A model generated the notes under the pieces. The model saw nothing but the letters and a program-made list of their open reading frames with translations. It did not search any database and was not told the origin of the DNA. From Algoriphagus sanaruensis (lineage in GTDB: Bacteria > Bacteroidota > Bacteroidia > Cytophagales > Cyclobacteriaceae), in the NCBI RefSeq assembly GCF_001593605.1, contig NZ_CP012836.1, positions 2,732,501 to 2,796,500 of the forward strand: a stretch of DNA of 64,000 nucleotides. The letters are read 5' to 3'. Of this stretch, positions 8,438-17,588 are shown in pieces. The translations under genes and the position numbers were made by a program. The stretch's first letter is position 1. Each line of letters starts with the position of its first letter.

Positions 8438-10600
8438 TTAAGCTCGTTTGATTTCCAGTTTAATATCCGAAAATTCCTTTTGCTCAATAAAGGGTTGACT
8501 TCGAAGTCTTCTACCTGTTGCAGCAAAAATTGCATTTGCTATAGCTCCTCCTGTTGGAGGTAATGCCGGCTCCCCTAAACCAGTTGGGTCAAATCCAGAA
8601 TCCACAAAATGAGTTTCAATTTCAGGTACCTCCTTGAGTCGAATCAAGCGATAAGAATCATAATTCCGCTGCTTGGGAAGACCGTTTTCAAAGGTAAGAT
8701 TGGTGTACATCGCATGCCCCATCCCGTCAACGATTCCGCCTCGAACCTGATGATTGGCGCCAGTTGGGTTAACCACCATCCCGCAATCAGTTACCGCAGT
8801 GATTTTCTTCAAGACTGGTGTACCACCTTTGACCTCAATATCTGCCACTTGAGCCACATAAGAGCGATGAGAGAAATACACGCTAAATCCTTGCTTAACC
8901 TCAGGGTTTTTACCCCAATTGCCTTTTTCAGCAGCAGTTTTTACCACTCCGATCATTCGATCCACATCATAACCTAACTCTCCTACAGGATTGGTCTTGG
9001 CTCTATTTAACAATTTTAGTCGGAATTCGACAGGATCCTTCCCTACCTCTAAGGCTACTTCATCTAGAAAACTTTGCTCAGCATAGGCCAAGAAATTGGT
9101 GATAGGAGCCCGCCAAGCATTGGTTGTAATTGATGACTGATGTTCAATACTTTCTATCAATACATGATCAACGGCTCCGGAAGGGAAATTATTTTCACGG
9201 GTGGTATTTCCAGCATTCATCCCTACTCCTCTTAATTTATAACCCATCATGGTTCCGGAGGCATCCAAGGCGGCTTCAAAACGATACCTGACCGCTGGTC
9301 GATAAGCCCCTCCAGTCAATTCATCCTCGCGATTCCAGGTTACTTTTACCGGTGCATTGATGGCTTTTGAAATATGAACAGCCTCTTCGGCATAGTCGGC
9401 ACGAAGCCTTCTTCCAAATCCACCTCCTAGGCGAGTGATTTCAACGGTAATGTTTTCCACAGGAATACCCAAAATCTGGGCAGCAGCTTGCCTTGCTCGA
9501 TCTGGAGTTTGAGTTGGACCGATGAGTTCGCATCGATCTCCAGAGACATGAGCGAAGAAATTCTCTGGTTCCATGGGAGAATGAGCCAAAAATGGACACT
9601 GATATTCAGCAGTCACCACTTTCGCAGCATTTTTGAAAGCTATATCCACATTTCCATCTTTTCGCTTAACCTCAGCTTTTCCTTTTGCCATCAATTCCGA
9701 AAAAATACGATCATGGTCGGCTGAACTTTCCACGGCACCATCTGGCTCATACTCTACTTTTAACAGTTTCTTGGCCTTTAACAATGGCCATGTAGAATTT
9801 CCGACCACAGCCACACTTGTTCCAAAGACTACCACGTCAGAGATTCCAGAAACAGCACGAGCAGCAGCATCATCTACTGATTTGATTTTCATCCCAAAAG
9901 GAGCTCGCTGAACCATGGCATGCTTCATTCCTTCCCGATAAAAATCCAATCCGTATAAAGGCTTACCGGTATACATTTCTTTGGCATCCACATTTTTAAC
10001 CGGAGTACCAATGATTTTAAAATCCTTTTTGTCTTTTAATTGAACTTCCTCAGGAGCAATTTTTGTAGCTGCTAATTCCACAAACTCTCCAAAATGTCCC
10101 TTATTTCCACTTCCAGGATGCGAAATAATTCCACTTTCCACCACGATCTCCTCAGCTGGAACATTCCATTTCTCTGCCGCTGCCGCTACGAGTAAAAACT
10201 TCGCAGTAGCCCCTGCTTTTCTCAACCTTTCCCAGCTATGAGGCATTGCACCTGATCCTCCTGTAAGCTGACGATCAAATTTTTCGGTATCGAGATTGGC
10301 TTGAACTACACGTACCTTTTCCCAGTCTGCATCCAATTCCTCTGCTACCACCATCGGGAAGGAGGTTTTTATATTTTGACCAAGCTCTGGATTAGGAGAA
10401 TAGATCACCACATCACCCGTTGGAGAAATAGACAAATACGCGTTAAATGATTTGGCTTGAGCTAAAATTTGCTCAGTGCTTAGCACTTCAACTTTTGGAG
10501 AATCGCAACTAAACCAGTTGAACCCGATAAATAAACCTCCTGCGGTGGTTCCGGCGATTTTAAGAAAATCCCTTCGACTTGCTCTTGTTATAGTATTCAT
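8438..10600 (-). CDS. Molybdopterin-binding large subunit of xanthine dehydrogenase-type hydroxylase (IorB-like)
   Basis: A 720-residue molybdenum hydroxylase large subunit of the isoquinoline 1-oxidoreductase beta (IorB)/aldehyde oxidase type. The N-terminus carries a twin-arginine signal (SRRDFLKIAG, then a hydrophobic stretch), so the holoenzyme is exported folded. Moco-contact segments include GGGFGRR and RAPITNFLAYAEQSFLDE. The catalytic glutamate is Glu677 in GLGEPALPP. The partner 2Fe-2S subunit is 3 nt upstream. No separate FAD subunit is present, as in IorAB-type two-subunit enzymes; electrons probably pass to a cytochrome. No MobA/XdhC-type chaperone is visible nearby. The real substrate (aldehyde or N-heterocycle) is not predictable. 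Confidence 0.87.
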   Translation of the reverse strand: MNTITRASRRDFLKIAGTTAGGLFIGFNWFSCDSPKVEVLSTEQILAQAKSFNAYLSISPTGDVVIYSPNPELGQNIKTSFPMVVAEELDADWEKVRVVQANLDTEKFDRQLTGGSGAMPHSWERLRKAGATAKFLLVAAAAEKWNVPAEEIVVESGIISHPGSGNKGHFGEFVELAATKIAPEEVQLKDKKDFKIIGTPVKNVDAKEMYTGKPLYGLDFYREGMKHAMVQRAPFGMKIKSVDDAAARAVSGISDVVVFGTSVAVVGNSTWPLLKAKKLLKVEYEPDGAVESSADHDRIFSELMAKGKAEVKRKDGNVDIAFKNAAKVVTAEYQCPFLAHSPMEPENFFAHVSGDRCELIGPTQTPDRARQAAAQILGIPVENITVEITRLGGGFGRRLRADYAEEAVHISKAINAPVKVTWNREDELTGGAYRPAVRYRFEAALDASGTMMGYKLRGVGMNAGNTTRENNFPSGAVDHVLIESIEHQSSITTNAWRAPITNFLAYAEQSFLDEVALEVGKDPVEFRLKLLNRAKTNPVGELGYDVDRMIGVVKTAAEKGNWGKNPEVKQGFSVYFSHRSYVAQVADIEVKGGTPVLKKITAVTDCGMVVNPTGANHQVRGGIVDGMGHAMYTNLTFENGLPKQRNYDSYRLIRLKEVPEIETHFVDSGFDPTGLGEPALPPTGGAIANAIFAATGRRLRSQPFIEQKEFSDIKLEIKRA

Positions 10601-10603
10601 GGA

Positions 10604-11062
10604 TTATTTGGTTTTAGCAGCTAAAGCCACAGCTTCTCGAATTTTATGATAAGTCCCACAACGACAAATATTTCGATTCATCGCATTATCAATTTCCTCC
10701 ATAGTAGGATTTGGGTTTTGCTCCAAAAATGCCGCTGCAGTCATAATTTGTCCAGCTTGACAATATCCACACTGAGCCACATCCACTTCCTCCCAAGCTT
10801 TTTGAACAGGATGATTTCCAGATTCAGACAAGCCTTCAATCGTCGTCACCTCTGAGTTGCCTACACTAGAAACCGGAGTCACGCATGAAAAAGTAGCATT
10901 TCCATTCAAATGAACTGTGCACGCACCGCATTGAGCTATGCCACAAGAAAACTTGGTTCCTACCAATCCCAAGTGGTCTCGAAGCACCCACAAAAGCGGA
11001 GTATCATCCTCCACCTCTACTGCATGGGATTTTCCATTGATTTTTAGGGTATAATTTGCCAT
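10604..11062 (-). CDS. 2Fe-2S small subunit of molybdenum hydroxylase (IorA-like)
   Basis: A 152-residue protein with two 2Fe-2S clusters. The plant-type cluster ligands are in KFSCGIAQCGACTVHLNG plus a downstream Cys. The second cluster domain has AQCGYCQAGQ and NICRCGTY. The length and order match IorA/CoxS-type subunits. The ATG at 11062 (protein starting MANYTLKINGK) is chosen over an in-frame start at 11101 because the family begins directly with the beta-grasp strand. It has no signal peptide and is presumably carried out by the Tat signal of the large subunit. It is the first gene of the two-gene unit. Confidence 0.9.
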   Translation of the reverse strand: MANYTLKINGKSHAVEVEDDTPLLWVLRDHLGLVGTKFSCGIAQCGACTVHLNGNATFSCVTPVSSVGNSEVTTIEGLSESGNHPVQKAWEEVDVAQCGYCQAGQIMTAAAFLEQNPNPTMEEIDNAMNRNICRCGTYHKIREAVALAAKTK

Positions 11063-11285
11063 GGTTCTGTTTATGTTTGGTCTTAAAATAAAGAAAATCA
11101 ACTCCTTTAAAAAGGTACTTTTTGATTTCGTTTTTATTAAAAGATAAAAGGCGAATATTCTGTTTAGAAAAATTAGAGTCGTACAGGGACAAATTGTAAA
11201 AAATTAAGGACTAAACAGAACTTTTTGTTCTAGCTACGTTTTTAACCCATTGACTCTATTAAAAGCAACAGAGTCGAAGTAATTT

Positions 11286-12425
11286 ATGAAACTACTCCTT
11301 TTCAGGATCTTACGAATTACGGGTTGGTCCGTGCTTTCAATCTTTATTTCCCTAATTACAATTGGCATTATGTTCACAAACCTTAGCCCTCAGTTTGGAA
11401 AAGATCCAAGTCCTGAGAAAAAAAATCATTACGAAAAATCACCCAATTTTAAAGAGGGAAAGTTCCAGAACCTTATTCCTACGTCCATGGATATGGATTT
11501 TTGGAAGGCCGTAAAAATGCTACCCAAATTTTTTGCAGGGACACCAAATTCAAGACCCGATTTCGAATTGCCGGTCGTTAAGGTTGATTCCTTAGATTTA
11601 GTCAATTCACCAAGTCCTACCCAACTTATTTGGTTTGGTCATTCTGCATTTTTACTTCAGTTGGATGGAAAAAATATCCTTTTAGATCCCATGTTTGGGG
11701 AAGTTCCCGCTCCACATCCTTTGCTTGGGAGAAGTCGATATTCGAAAGAGTTACCGATCGAAGTGGAAAAGCTTCCTGAAATAGATATGATCCTTTTTTC
11801 ACATGACCACTATGATCATTTGGATTATGGATCGATTCAAAAATTAAAATCTAAAACCAAAATGTTTCTTGTCCCGCTTGGCGTTGGATCACATCTAGAA
11901 CATTGGGGAGTAGAACCTTCTAAAATCAAGGAACTAGACTGGTGGCAGGAAATTTCCCACGAAGAATTGTTTTTTGCCTTCACACCTTCTAGACATTTTT
12001 CTGGAAGAGGACTCGGCAATCGATTTTCAACATTGTGGGGTTCTTGGGTTATCAAGGGTCAAGTTGATAATATTTATTTCAGTGGAGATGGAGGGTATGG
12101 GCCGCACTTTACTGAAATCGGTGAAAAATATGGACCATTTGATTTTGCTATGATGGAATGTGGGCAATACAATGAGAATTGGAAAGAAATCCATATGATG
12201 CCCGAGGAAACCGCCCAAGCAGGGATAGATATCCGTGCAAAGACAATCATGCCGATCCATTGGGGTGCCTTTACCTTGGCGATGCATTCCTGGACTGATC
12301 CTGTAGAACGTGTATTAGAAAAAAGCAAGGAATTAAATCTTCCCGTGGTTATTCCAAAGATTGGGCAATTCATTGAATTCAAGGAAAATAATCTTCCTCA
12401 GGAAACTTGGTGGATAAATCCTTAA
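11286..12425 (+). CDS. Membrane-anchored MBL-fold hydrolase (NAPE-PLD/UlaG-like)
   Basis: A metallo-beta-lactamase-fold enzyme of 379 residues. A single hydrophobic helix at residues 11-32 anchors it to the inner membrane with the domain probably outside. The metal motif SHDHYDHLD gives the HxHxDH ligands. WFGHSAFLLQLDGKNILLDPMF is the opening of the NAPE-PLD/UlaG subgroup, and further ligands are in FSGDGGYG and PIHWGAF. This family includes phospholipase D-type enzymes acting on N-acyl ethanolamine phospholipids; such activity here is inference. A 6-bp inverted repeat (GACTCT/AGAGTC, 11252-11275) lies just upstream. Confidence 0.83.
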   Translation: MKLLLFRILRITGWSVLSIFISLITIGIMFTNLSPQFGKDPSPEKKNHYEKSPNFKEGKFQNLIPTSMDMDFWKAVKMLPKFFAGTPNSRPDFELPVVKVDSLDLVNSPSPTQLIWFGHSAFLLQLDGKNILLDPMFGEVPAPHPLLGRSRYSKELPIEVEKLPEIDMILFSHDHYDHLDYGSIQKLKSKTKMFLVPLGVGSHLEHWGVEPSKIKELDWWQEISHEELFFAFTPSRHFSGRGLGNRFSTLWGSWVIKGQVDNIYFSGDGGYGPHFTEIGEKYGPFDFAMMECGQYNENWKEIHMMPEETAQAGIDIRAKTIMPIHWGAFTLAMHSWTDPVERVLEKSKELNLPVVIPKIGQFIEFKENNLPQETWWINP

Positions 12426-12532
12426 GTTGATTTTCAGAATTATTCACAAATTACCAGAATTGAGCTTGGGTGATTTTTGCTCATTTTTTCTAATTTCAAT
12501 CGATCAAACTAGTATCTAACCAAAATAAACCT

Positions 12533-13681
12533 ATGTCCCAAACCTTAAAAGCGGCTATCGTAGGAACAGGATTTATCGGTCCTGCTCACCTGGAAGCCCT
12601 GAGAAGAATTCCCAATGTGGAAGTCGTTGCGCTTGTAGAAGTTAACCAAGAGCTTGCCAATGAGAAGGCAAAGGCCCTTGGAATCCCAAGAGCGTATCTT
12701 TTTGACGATATGCTAAAACAAGACGATATTGACGTTGTCCATATTTGTACGCCAAATTTTCTGCACTTTTCTCAAGCCAAGGCAGTCCTTTTAGCAGGAA
12801 AACACGTCGTATGCGAAAAACCCTTAGCCGTTAAAATCCACGAAGCTGAGGAGCTTGTAAAACTTGCAGCAGAAACCGGACTGGTAAATGCCGTTCATTT
12901 TAACCTTCGGTATTATCCGATGGTCAGACAGATGAAGGTGATGCGGGAAAAAGGAGAACTGGGCGAAGTCTATTCTATCATGGGGTCCTACCTTCAAGAT
13001 TGGCTTTTCTTGAATACAGATTACAACTGGAGACTTGAACCCGATAAGTCAGGAGACTCTCGTGCCATTGCAGATATTGGTTCGCACCTTTTGGATATTA
13101 CCGAATATGTGACTGGACTTAAAATTACCGAAGTGATGGCTGATTTTTCAACTGTCCATAAAACAAGACTAAAACCATTGAAGCCAATTGAAACTTATTC
13201 TGGCAAGATGCTTACAATGGATGATTATCAAGAGGTACCAATTAATACTGAAGATCATGCTACTGTTTTGCTTCGATTTGACAATGGCTCCAAGGGTTCT
13301 ATTACAGTTTCTCAGGTAAACGCCGGACGTAAAAATCGACTGAACATTGAAATCGCGGGATCAAAATCCAACTTTGAGTTTAACTCTGAGAGACCAAATG
13401 AATTGTGGATTGGAAAACGTGAAAAAGCCAATGAACAGTTGATGAAAGACCCTTCTCTTTTCCATCGTGAAGCCTCTTCCCTCATTAGCTTCCCTGGTGG
13501 ACATAATGAAGGATTTCCGGATACCTCCAAGCAAATGTTTAAAGAAGTGTATGCTGCAGTTGCCACCGGAAAACAGCCAGAAAACGCTACTTTCCCGACA
13601 TTTGCTGATGGTTTACGAGAATTAATTATCGGAGAACGCATCGTAGAAAGTAATAAAAAACAAGCTTGGGTTAAAATCTAA
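12533..13681 (+). CDS. Gfo/Idh/MocA-family sugar dehydrogenase-like oxidoreductase
   Basis: NAD(P)-dependent oxidoreductase, 382 residues. The Rossmann motif GTGFIGPAH is near residue 11. The family EKP signature is in VVCEKPLAVK. The C-terminal alpha/beta domain includes IADIGSHLLDITEYVTG, whose DxxxH-type pair is typical for sugar- and inositol-oxidising members. It has no signal peptide, so it is cytosolic. It is transcribed alone: a strong hairpin follows directly and no sugar-catabolism genes surround it, so the substrate cannot be read from context. Confidence 0.88.
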   Translation: MSQTLKAAIVGTGFIGPAHLEALRRIPNVEVVALVEVNQELANEKAKALGIPRAYLFDDMLKQDDIDVVHICTPNFLHFSQAKAVLLAGKHVVCEKPLAVKIHEAEELVKLAAETGLVNAVHFNLRYYPMVRQMKVMREKGELGEVYSIMGSYLQDWLFLNTDYNWRLEPDKSGDSRAIADIGSHLLDITEYVTGLKITEVMADFSTVHKTRLKPLKPIETYSGKMLTMDDYQEVPINTEDHATVLLRFDNGSKGSITVSQVNAGRKNRLNIEIAGSKSNFEFNSERPNELWIGKREKANEQLMKDPSLFHREASSLISFPGGHNEGFPDTSKQMFKEVYAAVATGKQPENATFPTFADGLRELIIGERIVESNKKQAWVKI

Positions 13682-13693
13682 TCCAAAAAGTAC

Positions 13694-13730
13694 AAAAGGC
13701 CTTTTCGTAATCTTTCGAAAAGGCCTTTTT
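13694..13730 (+). terminator. Intrinsic terminator after Gfo/Idh/MocA gene
   Basis: Arms AAAAGGCCTTTTCG (13694-13707) and CGAAAAGGCCTTTT (13716-13729), an 8-nt loop and a T-rich tail. It starts 12 nt after the stop codon. Confidence 0.85.
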
Positions 13731-13806
13731 CTTGAAACCTAAGTAGTAACTTTTAAGTTTTTCAAATTCAAATACGAAATTATTTCACAACCAAATCAAT
13801 ACTATC

Positions 13807-14319
13807 ATGAATCTAAAAAAAGCACTATTTACCCTTGCCATGTTAGCAATGGCTGTCACTTTTAGCTTTGCTCAAGAAAAAGCAAGCCCTGCAAAAACTG
13901 CAGAAGGAACCATTGGAGGAAGTAAAGTCACCATTAACTATTCTTCTCCAGCAGTAAAAGGAAGAATGATTTGGGGAGACTTGGTTCCATTAGGTCAAGT
14001 TTGGAGAGCTGGTGCTAATGAAGCTACCACATTTACAACTTCGAAAGACATCATGGTAGAAGGCCAAAAACTTCCTGCAGGGACTTACAGCTTTTTTATT
14101 ATTCCAAATGAAGGTCAATCTACTTTCATTTTCAATAAAGTAGCGAAGCAATGGGGAGCTTTTAATTATGATGCCAGCCAAGATCAACTTCGAGTTAATG
14201 TGCCTTCTATGCAAACTTCATCCATGGAAGAGCGATTGGTTTATGAAGTTAAACCAGACAAATTCGAAATTAGATGGGAATATGGTAAGGCAGAAGCCAA
14301 ACTAAGCGAGGCGAAATAA
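13807..14319 (+). CDS. DUF2911 exported protein
   Basis: A 170-residue protein with a clear Sec signal peptide ending AVTFSFAQ (about residue 22). The mature part is a DUF2911 domain, recognisable by KVTINYSSPAVKGRMIWGDLVPLGQVWRAGANEAT and LPAGTYSFFIIP. The family is common in Bacteroidota and its function is unknown; a beta-sandwich that binds small molecules has been suggested only by fold. It is monocistronic, flanked by terminators on both sides. Confidence 0.85.
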   Translation: MNLKKALFTLAMLAMAVTFSFAQEKASPAKTAEGTIGGSKVTINYSSPAVKGRMIWGDLVPLGQVWRAGANEATTFTTSKDIMVEGQKLPAGTYSFFIIPNEGQSTFIFNKVAKQWGAFNYDASQDQLRVNVPSMQTSSMEERLVYEVKPDKFEIRWEYGKAEAKLSEAK

Positions 14320-14334
14320 TCTTACATCACCTAT

Positions 14335-14372
14335 AAAAAAGCCACTTTTCAAATTTGAAAAGTGGCTTTTTT
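14335..14372. terminator. Symmetrical bidirectional terminator
   Basis: A perfect 38-nt palindrome: left arm 14335-14353 (A-run then GCCACTTTTCAAA), right arm 14354-14372 ending in a T-run. It lies between the convergent DUF2911 and M48 peptidase genes and can terminate both. Confidence 0.9.
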
Positions 14373-14399
14373 AATGAAACTACTTAATCTTTTTAAAGC

Positions 14400-15194
14400 T
14401 TATTTGGCTGAATTATAGTATTCTAAAGCTTTGGGCATATTGGCATTCAAACGCTCGATTCTTCGATCTGGACCTGGGTGAGTGGATAAAAATTCCAGAG
14501 GAGCTTGACCTCCTTTTGCAGCCATTCTTTCCCAAAATACCGGTGCTTCTCTTGGGTCATATCCTGCCATTGCCATGAAAATCAATCCCATTTCATCTGC
14601 TTCTAACTCATGCTTTCTAGAAAAGCTTAACATGCCTAATTGTGAACCAACACCCACCGACTGAAGGAATATCTGCTGAGTAAGGGTTGGATTTTGTCCC
14701 ATGGCAGTGGACAAGGCAGAAATCCCAAAATTCAGTAAAAGTCCATTGGACATACGCTCTCGAGCGTGAGAAGCCACTGCATGGGCAATCTCATGGCCCA
14801 TAACCACAGCGATACCCGTTTCATCTTTACAGATTGGCATGATCCCCGTGTAAAATGCAACTTTCCCCCCCGGCATACACCATGCATTGACCTGATCACT
14901 TTCCAATAGATTAAACTCCCAAGCAAATTCCTTTACCAAATCTTGATAGCCTTCTTGGATCAAGTATGCCTCTACCGCTTTTGCCATTTTCGTTCCTACC
15001 CGAACGACAGACTGCCCATCTTTAGTAGAAGTAAGAATCTTAGCACTCGATTTTGCTTTTTGATATTCCTCATTGACAAGAGGTTGAATTTCTTCATTTG
15101 GAACCATGGCCAATTGACTTCTACCAGTTAGAGGAACTTTGGCACAAGCAAAAGTGAACGCAGATAGCGCAAGGAAAAGAATAAAATTTTTCAT
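14400..15194 (-). CDS. M48-family metallopeptidase lipoprotein
   Basis: A 264-residue zinc peptidase related to LoiP/YcaL/Oma1-type periplasmic quality-control proteases. A lipoprotein signal ends at the lipobox FTFAC (Cys17). The zinc motif HEIAH is at residues 134-138, with the third ligand in RKHELEADEMG. The C-terminal STHPGPDRRIERL is a strong M48C signature. It probably sits in the periplasm anchored to the outer membrane, degrading misfolded envelope proteins (inference). It is monocistronic, convergent with the DUF2911 gene. Confidence 0.9.
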   Translation of the reverse strand: MKNFILFLALSAFTFACAKVPLTGRSQLAMVPNEEIQPLVNEEYQKAKSSAKILTSTKDGQSVVRVGTKMAKAVEAYLIQEGYQDLVKEFAWEFNLLESDQVNAWCMPGGKVAFYTGIMPICKDETGIAVVMGHEIAHAVASHARERMSNGLLLNFGISALSTAMGQNPTLTQQIFLQSVGVGSQLGMLSFSRKHELEADEMGLIFMAMAGYDPREAPVFWERMAAKGGQAPLEFLSTHPGPDRRIERLNANMPKALEYYNSAK

Positions 15195-15287
15195 TGTTGA
15201 TTATTTTCTCTAGGATAAATTTCAAAAAGAGTACCAAGGTGGAAAGCCAATTCAAATTTTAGTATTTTCCATCCAAATCCATCGATT

Positions 15288-15791
15288 ATGACTATTCAAT
15301 CTTCTACAAAATTAACCAAGGCGGCCATTAGTTATCAATCAAAAATGACCAATCCAATCATTTTCTGGTTTGCTATGCTTGCCAAACTGCCTTCGGCAGT
15401 ATTTTGGAGATTAAGAATCAAAACTCTTACTGAAGATCGATGTGAAGTAAGCATCCCTTATTTCTGGAGAAGCCAAAATCCATTTAAATCCATTTATTTC
15501 GCGGCCCTGGCCGGTGCTGCTGAGTTAAGCACTGGAGCATTATGCCAAATGGCCTTAGCTGGAAAAGGAGCTTTTTCGATGCTGGTAGTGGACTTTCGTG
15601 CGCAATACAGCAAAAAAGCCAATACTAAAATAACCTTTACCTGTGATCAAGGAAATGAACTTTTTGAGTTGATAGATTCACTAAAGCCGGGAGAATCCAA
15701 TCAATTAACCATGATTTCGATAGGAAGAAATACATCTGGAGAAGAGGTCGCTAGATTCTTTGTGACTTGGTCGTTCAAGAGAAAAAATTAA
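15288..15791 (+). CDS. DUF4442 hotdog-fold thioesterase-like protein
   Basis: A 167-residue protein resembling the DUF4442/YiiD-type hotdog fold. Visible features are the N-terminal helix region NPIIFWFAMLAKLPSAVFW, the central helix FAALAGAAELSTGALCQMAL that runs across the sheet in hotdog enzymes, and strands VVDFRAQYSKKA and ARFFVTWSF. Members are presumed acyl-CoA or acyl-carrier thioesterases, but DUF4442 is unproven. Its 3' end overlaps the convergent carboxypeptidase-regulatory-domain gene by 4 nt, leaving no room for a terminator between them. Confidence 0.72.
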   Translation: MTIQSSTKLTKAAISYQSKMTNPIIFWFAMLAKLPSAVFWRLRIKTLTEDRCEVSIPYFWRSQNPFKSIYFAALAGAAELSTGALCQMALAGKGAFSMLVVDFRAQYSKKANTKITFTCDQGNELFELIDSLKPGESNQLTMISIGRNTSGEEVARFFVTWSFKRKN

Positions 15792-16516
15792 TAGGACAAA
15801 ACTTTCTCAAGACGAAGGAAATCCTGAAGGGCATTCAATACTCGCTCTTTGGACCAATCCAGAAACTCATGAGTTTGATGAAATTCATTAAATCGGATGA
15901 TGGCCTCATCCCAATCTTGCCTATTCATGGCATATTGGTCCATCAAGGAATTTCTTACCGAATCTGAGTCAATAATCTCCAAATAACCAACTCTACGCTG
16001 GGCCCATTTGAGATAATCGTCGTATTGCCGGAGTTGTCGATTCCGCTTGGTAAAATAACTGATCGGACCATAAATCGAGATATTCGGATTGAGTGAAAAA
16101 GGGTCTGAAGCTGCCATCGTTTGTTGGGCAAAGGGCTTTTCTTCAATCTCCTCATTTTCAATCAGTGTAAGTTTACCATCTCTGAACCGAAATCGATACG
16201 GTTCTGCATTGACTTGAAAGGTCGGAAGCAAACGAGCTCGGTCTTGAATTTCCAACAGCAAAAACTGCTCTACTCCGAGCACTACTTTTCGCTCCAAAAA
16301 TCCAGGAAAATTGAGTTTTAACGTATCTCCGGCCCATCCGGAAATGGTAAAATAACCTCGATTATTCGTAAAAGAAGTTCCCTTTCCGGTGATGGATACT
16401 TCCACACCTTCAAGGTAATTTTTGTCAAAAGCGTCAATTACATTTCCCGAATACGTTTGGGAATGGCTTAAGGAATAGCATACAATTGAAAAAACTAGGG
16501 TTAGTAGCAACTTCAT
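15788..16516 (-). CDS. Exported protein with carboxypeptidase-regulatory-like domain
   Basis: A 242-residue exported protein. The signal peptide ends near SLSHSQ (about residue 20). Residues 21-95 form a CarboxypepD_reg-like beta-sandwich (YSGNVIDAFDKNYLEGVEVSITGKGTSF type), the module that precedes TonB-dependent receptors in Bacteroidota. The remaining 145 residues are a charged, helical domain I do not recognise. It is too short for a receptor, so it is probably a periplasmic or outer-membrane-associated accessory protein. The stop overlaps the convergent DUF4442 gene by 4 nt. Confidence 0.68.
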   Translation of the reverse strand: MKLLLTLVFSIVCYSLSHSQTYSGNVIDAFDKNYLEGVEVSITGKGTSFTNNRGYFTISGWAGDTLKLNFPGFLERKVVLGVEQFLLLEIQDRARLLPTFQVNAEPYRFRFRDGKLTLIENEEIEEKPFAQQTMAASDPFSLNPNISIYGPISYFTKRNRQLRQYDDYLKWAQRRVGYLEIIDSDSVRNSLMDQYAMNRQDWDEAIIRFNEFHQTHEFLDWSKERVLNALQDFLRLEKVLSY

Positions 16517-16632
16517 AACAGCTCAAAAATACAGGGATGAAATGGGGCAAAAAACTTTTCGCTGTTAAAGAACTTTAAGGCTAATCACTTTTCTTTTCCA
16601 GTTGAATCTTGGGATTCACTTACCTTTACAAG

Positions 16633-17520
16633 ATGAATTTCAACCTTACGCGAATTGCACCTACGCCTAGTGGATTTCTTCATCTTGGTAACGCCTATTC
16701 CTTTTTATTAACCAAGTTTATCGCCGAGGAAACAGGCGCTAAAATTCTGTTACGCATTGATGATTTAGATCGAGAAAGGTATCGAAAAGAATATGTGGAA
16801 GACATTTTTGATACTTTAGACTTTTTAGAAATAGCAATTGACCAAGGTCCAAAAAACGTTAAAGAGTTTGAGTCGGACTGGTCTCAACTGCACCGAATGG
16901 AAAAATACCAAGAGGGAATGCAAAAATTGAGGGATTCCAAATTGGTGTTTGGCTGTGATTGCAGTAGAAAGAAAATTCTAGAAATCAATCCTGCTGGTAA
17001 TTACCTGGGGTATTGTTTGGATCGGAGAATACCTTTGACTAAGCCTGATATTGCTTGGAGAATCAATACATTGGATGCTGATTTTGTGAGCTTTCTAGCT
17101 TATTCAACAAAAAAAATTACCCAATTGATCCCTGAAGAAACAGCTTTTTATATCATCAAAAAAAAAGATGGAGCCCCCTCCTATCATTTGGCATCAGTGA
17201 TTGACGATGAGGAATTTGGTGTGGATTTAATTGTGCGTGGCAATGACTTATATCCTTCTACACTAGCACAACTTGATCTTGCCAGACTCCTGGAATTATC
17301 GAGCTTTCCTCGAGCCACTTTTCACCATCATGCCATTCTAAAAGGTCCCGATAAAACCAAACTATCTAAGTCTTCAGGATCAACTTCTATTCAATTTCTA
17401 AGAAAAGGAGGAAAAAGGCTTCCAAATGTACTAGGGTTGATCGGCCAAATGGCAGGGCTATCTCACCAAGTCTCTTCCTTGGAAGAACTTAAATCTCACA
17501 TCCTGCCAAAGAATGAATAA
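16633..17520 (+). CDS. gluQ: Glutamyl-tRNA synthetase-like protein, GluQ type (glutamyl-queuosine tRNA-Asp synthetase)
   Basis: A 295-residue class I synthetase core without the C-terminal anticodon-binding domain of GltX. The HIGH-equivalent is HLGNA (in RIAPTPSGFLHLGNA) and the KMSKS-equivalent is KLSKS. A zinc-site pattern CDC, then YLGYC about 20 residues later, matches GluQ enzymes, which attach glutamate to queuosine-34 of tRNA-Asp. An in-frame TTG at 16609 is rejected; the ATG at 16633 directly precedes the first catalytic strand. It stands alone with a strong terminator downstream. Two tRNA-Asp genes lie 13 kb away. The exact substrate is inferred from family. Confidence 0.8.
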   Translation: MNFNLTRIAPTPSGFLHLGNAYSFLLTKFIAEETGAKILLRIDDLDRERYRKEYVEDIFDTLDFLEIAIDQGPKNVKEFESDWSQLHRMEKYQEGMQKLRDSKLVFGCDCSRKKILEINPAGNYLGYCLDRRIPLTKPDIAWRINTLDADFVSFLAYSTKKITQLIPEETAFYIIKKKDGAPSYHLASVIDDEEFGVDLIVRGNDLYPSTLAQLDLARLLELSSFPRATFHHHAILKGPDKTKLSKSSGSTSIQFLRKGGKRLPNVLGLIGQMAGLSHQVSSLEELKSHILPKNE

Positions 17521-17540
17521 TTCACCAAAATCAAGAACAT

Positions 17541-17570
17541 AAAAAAAGCTGGGTCACCCCAGCTTTTTTT
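17541..17570. terminator. Bidirectional intrinsic terminator
   Basis: A-run plus AGCTGGG (17541-17553) paired with CCCAGCT plus T-run (17558-17570), 4-nt loop. It lies between convergent gluQ-like and S10 peptidase genes. Confidence 0.88.
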
Positions 17571-17588
17571 GATGATTTCTAATCGAAC

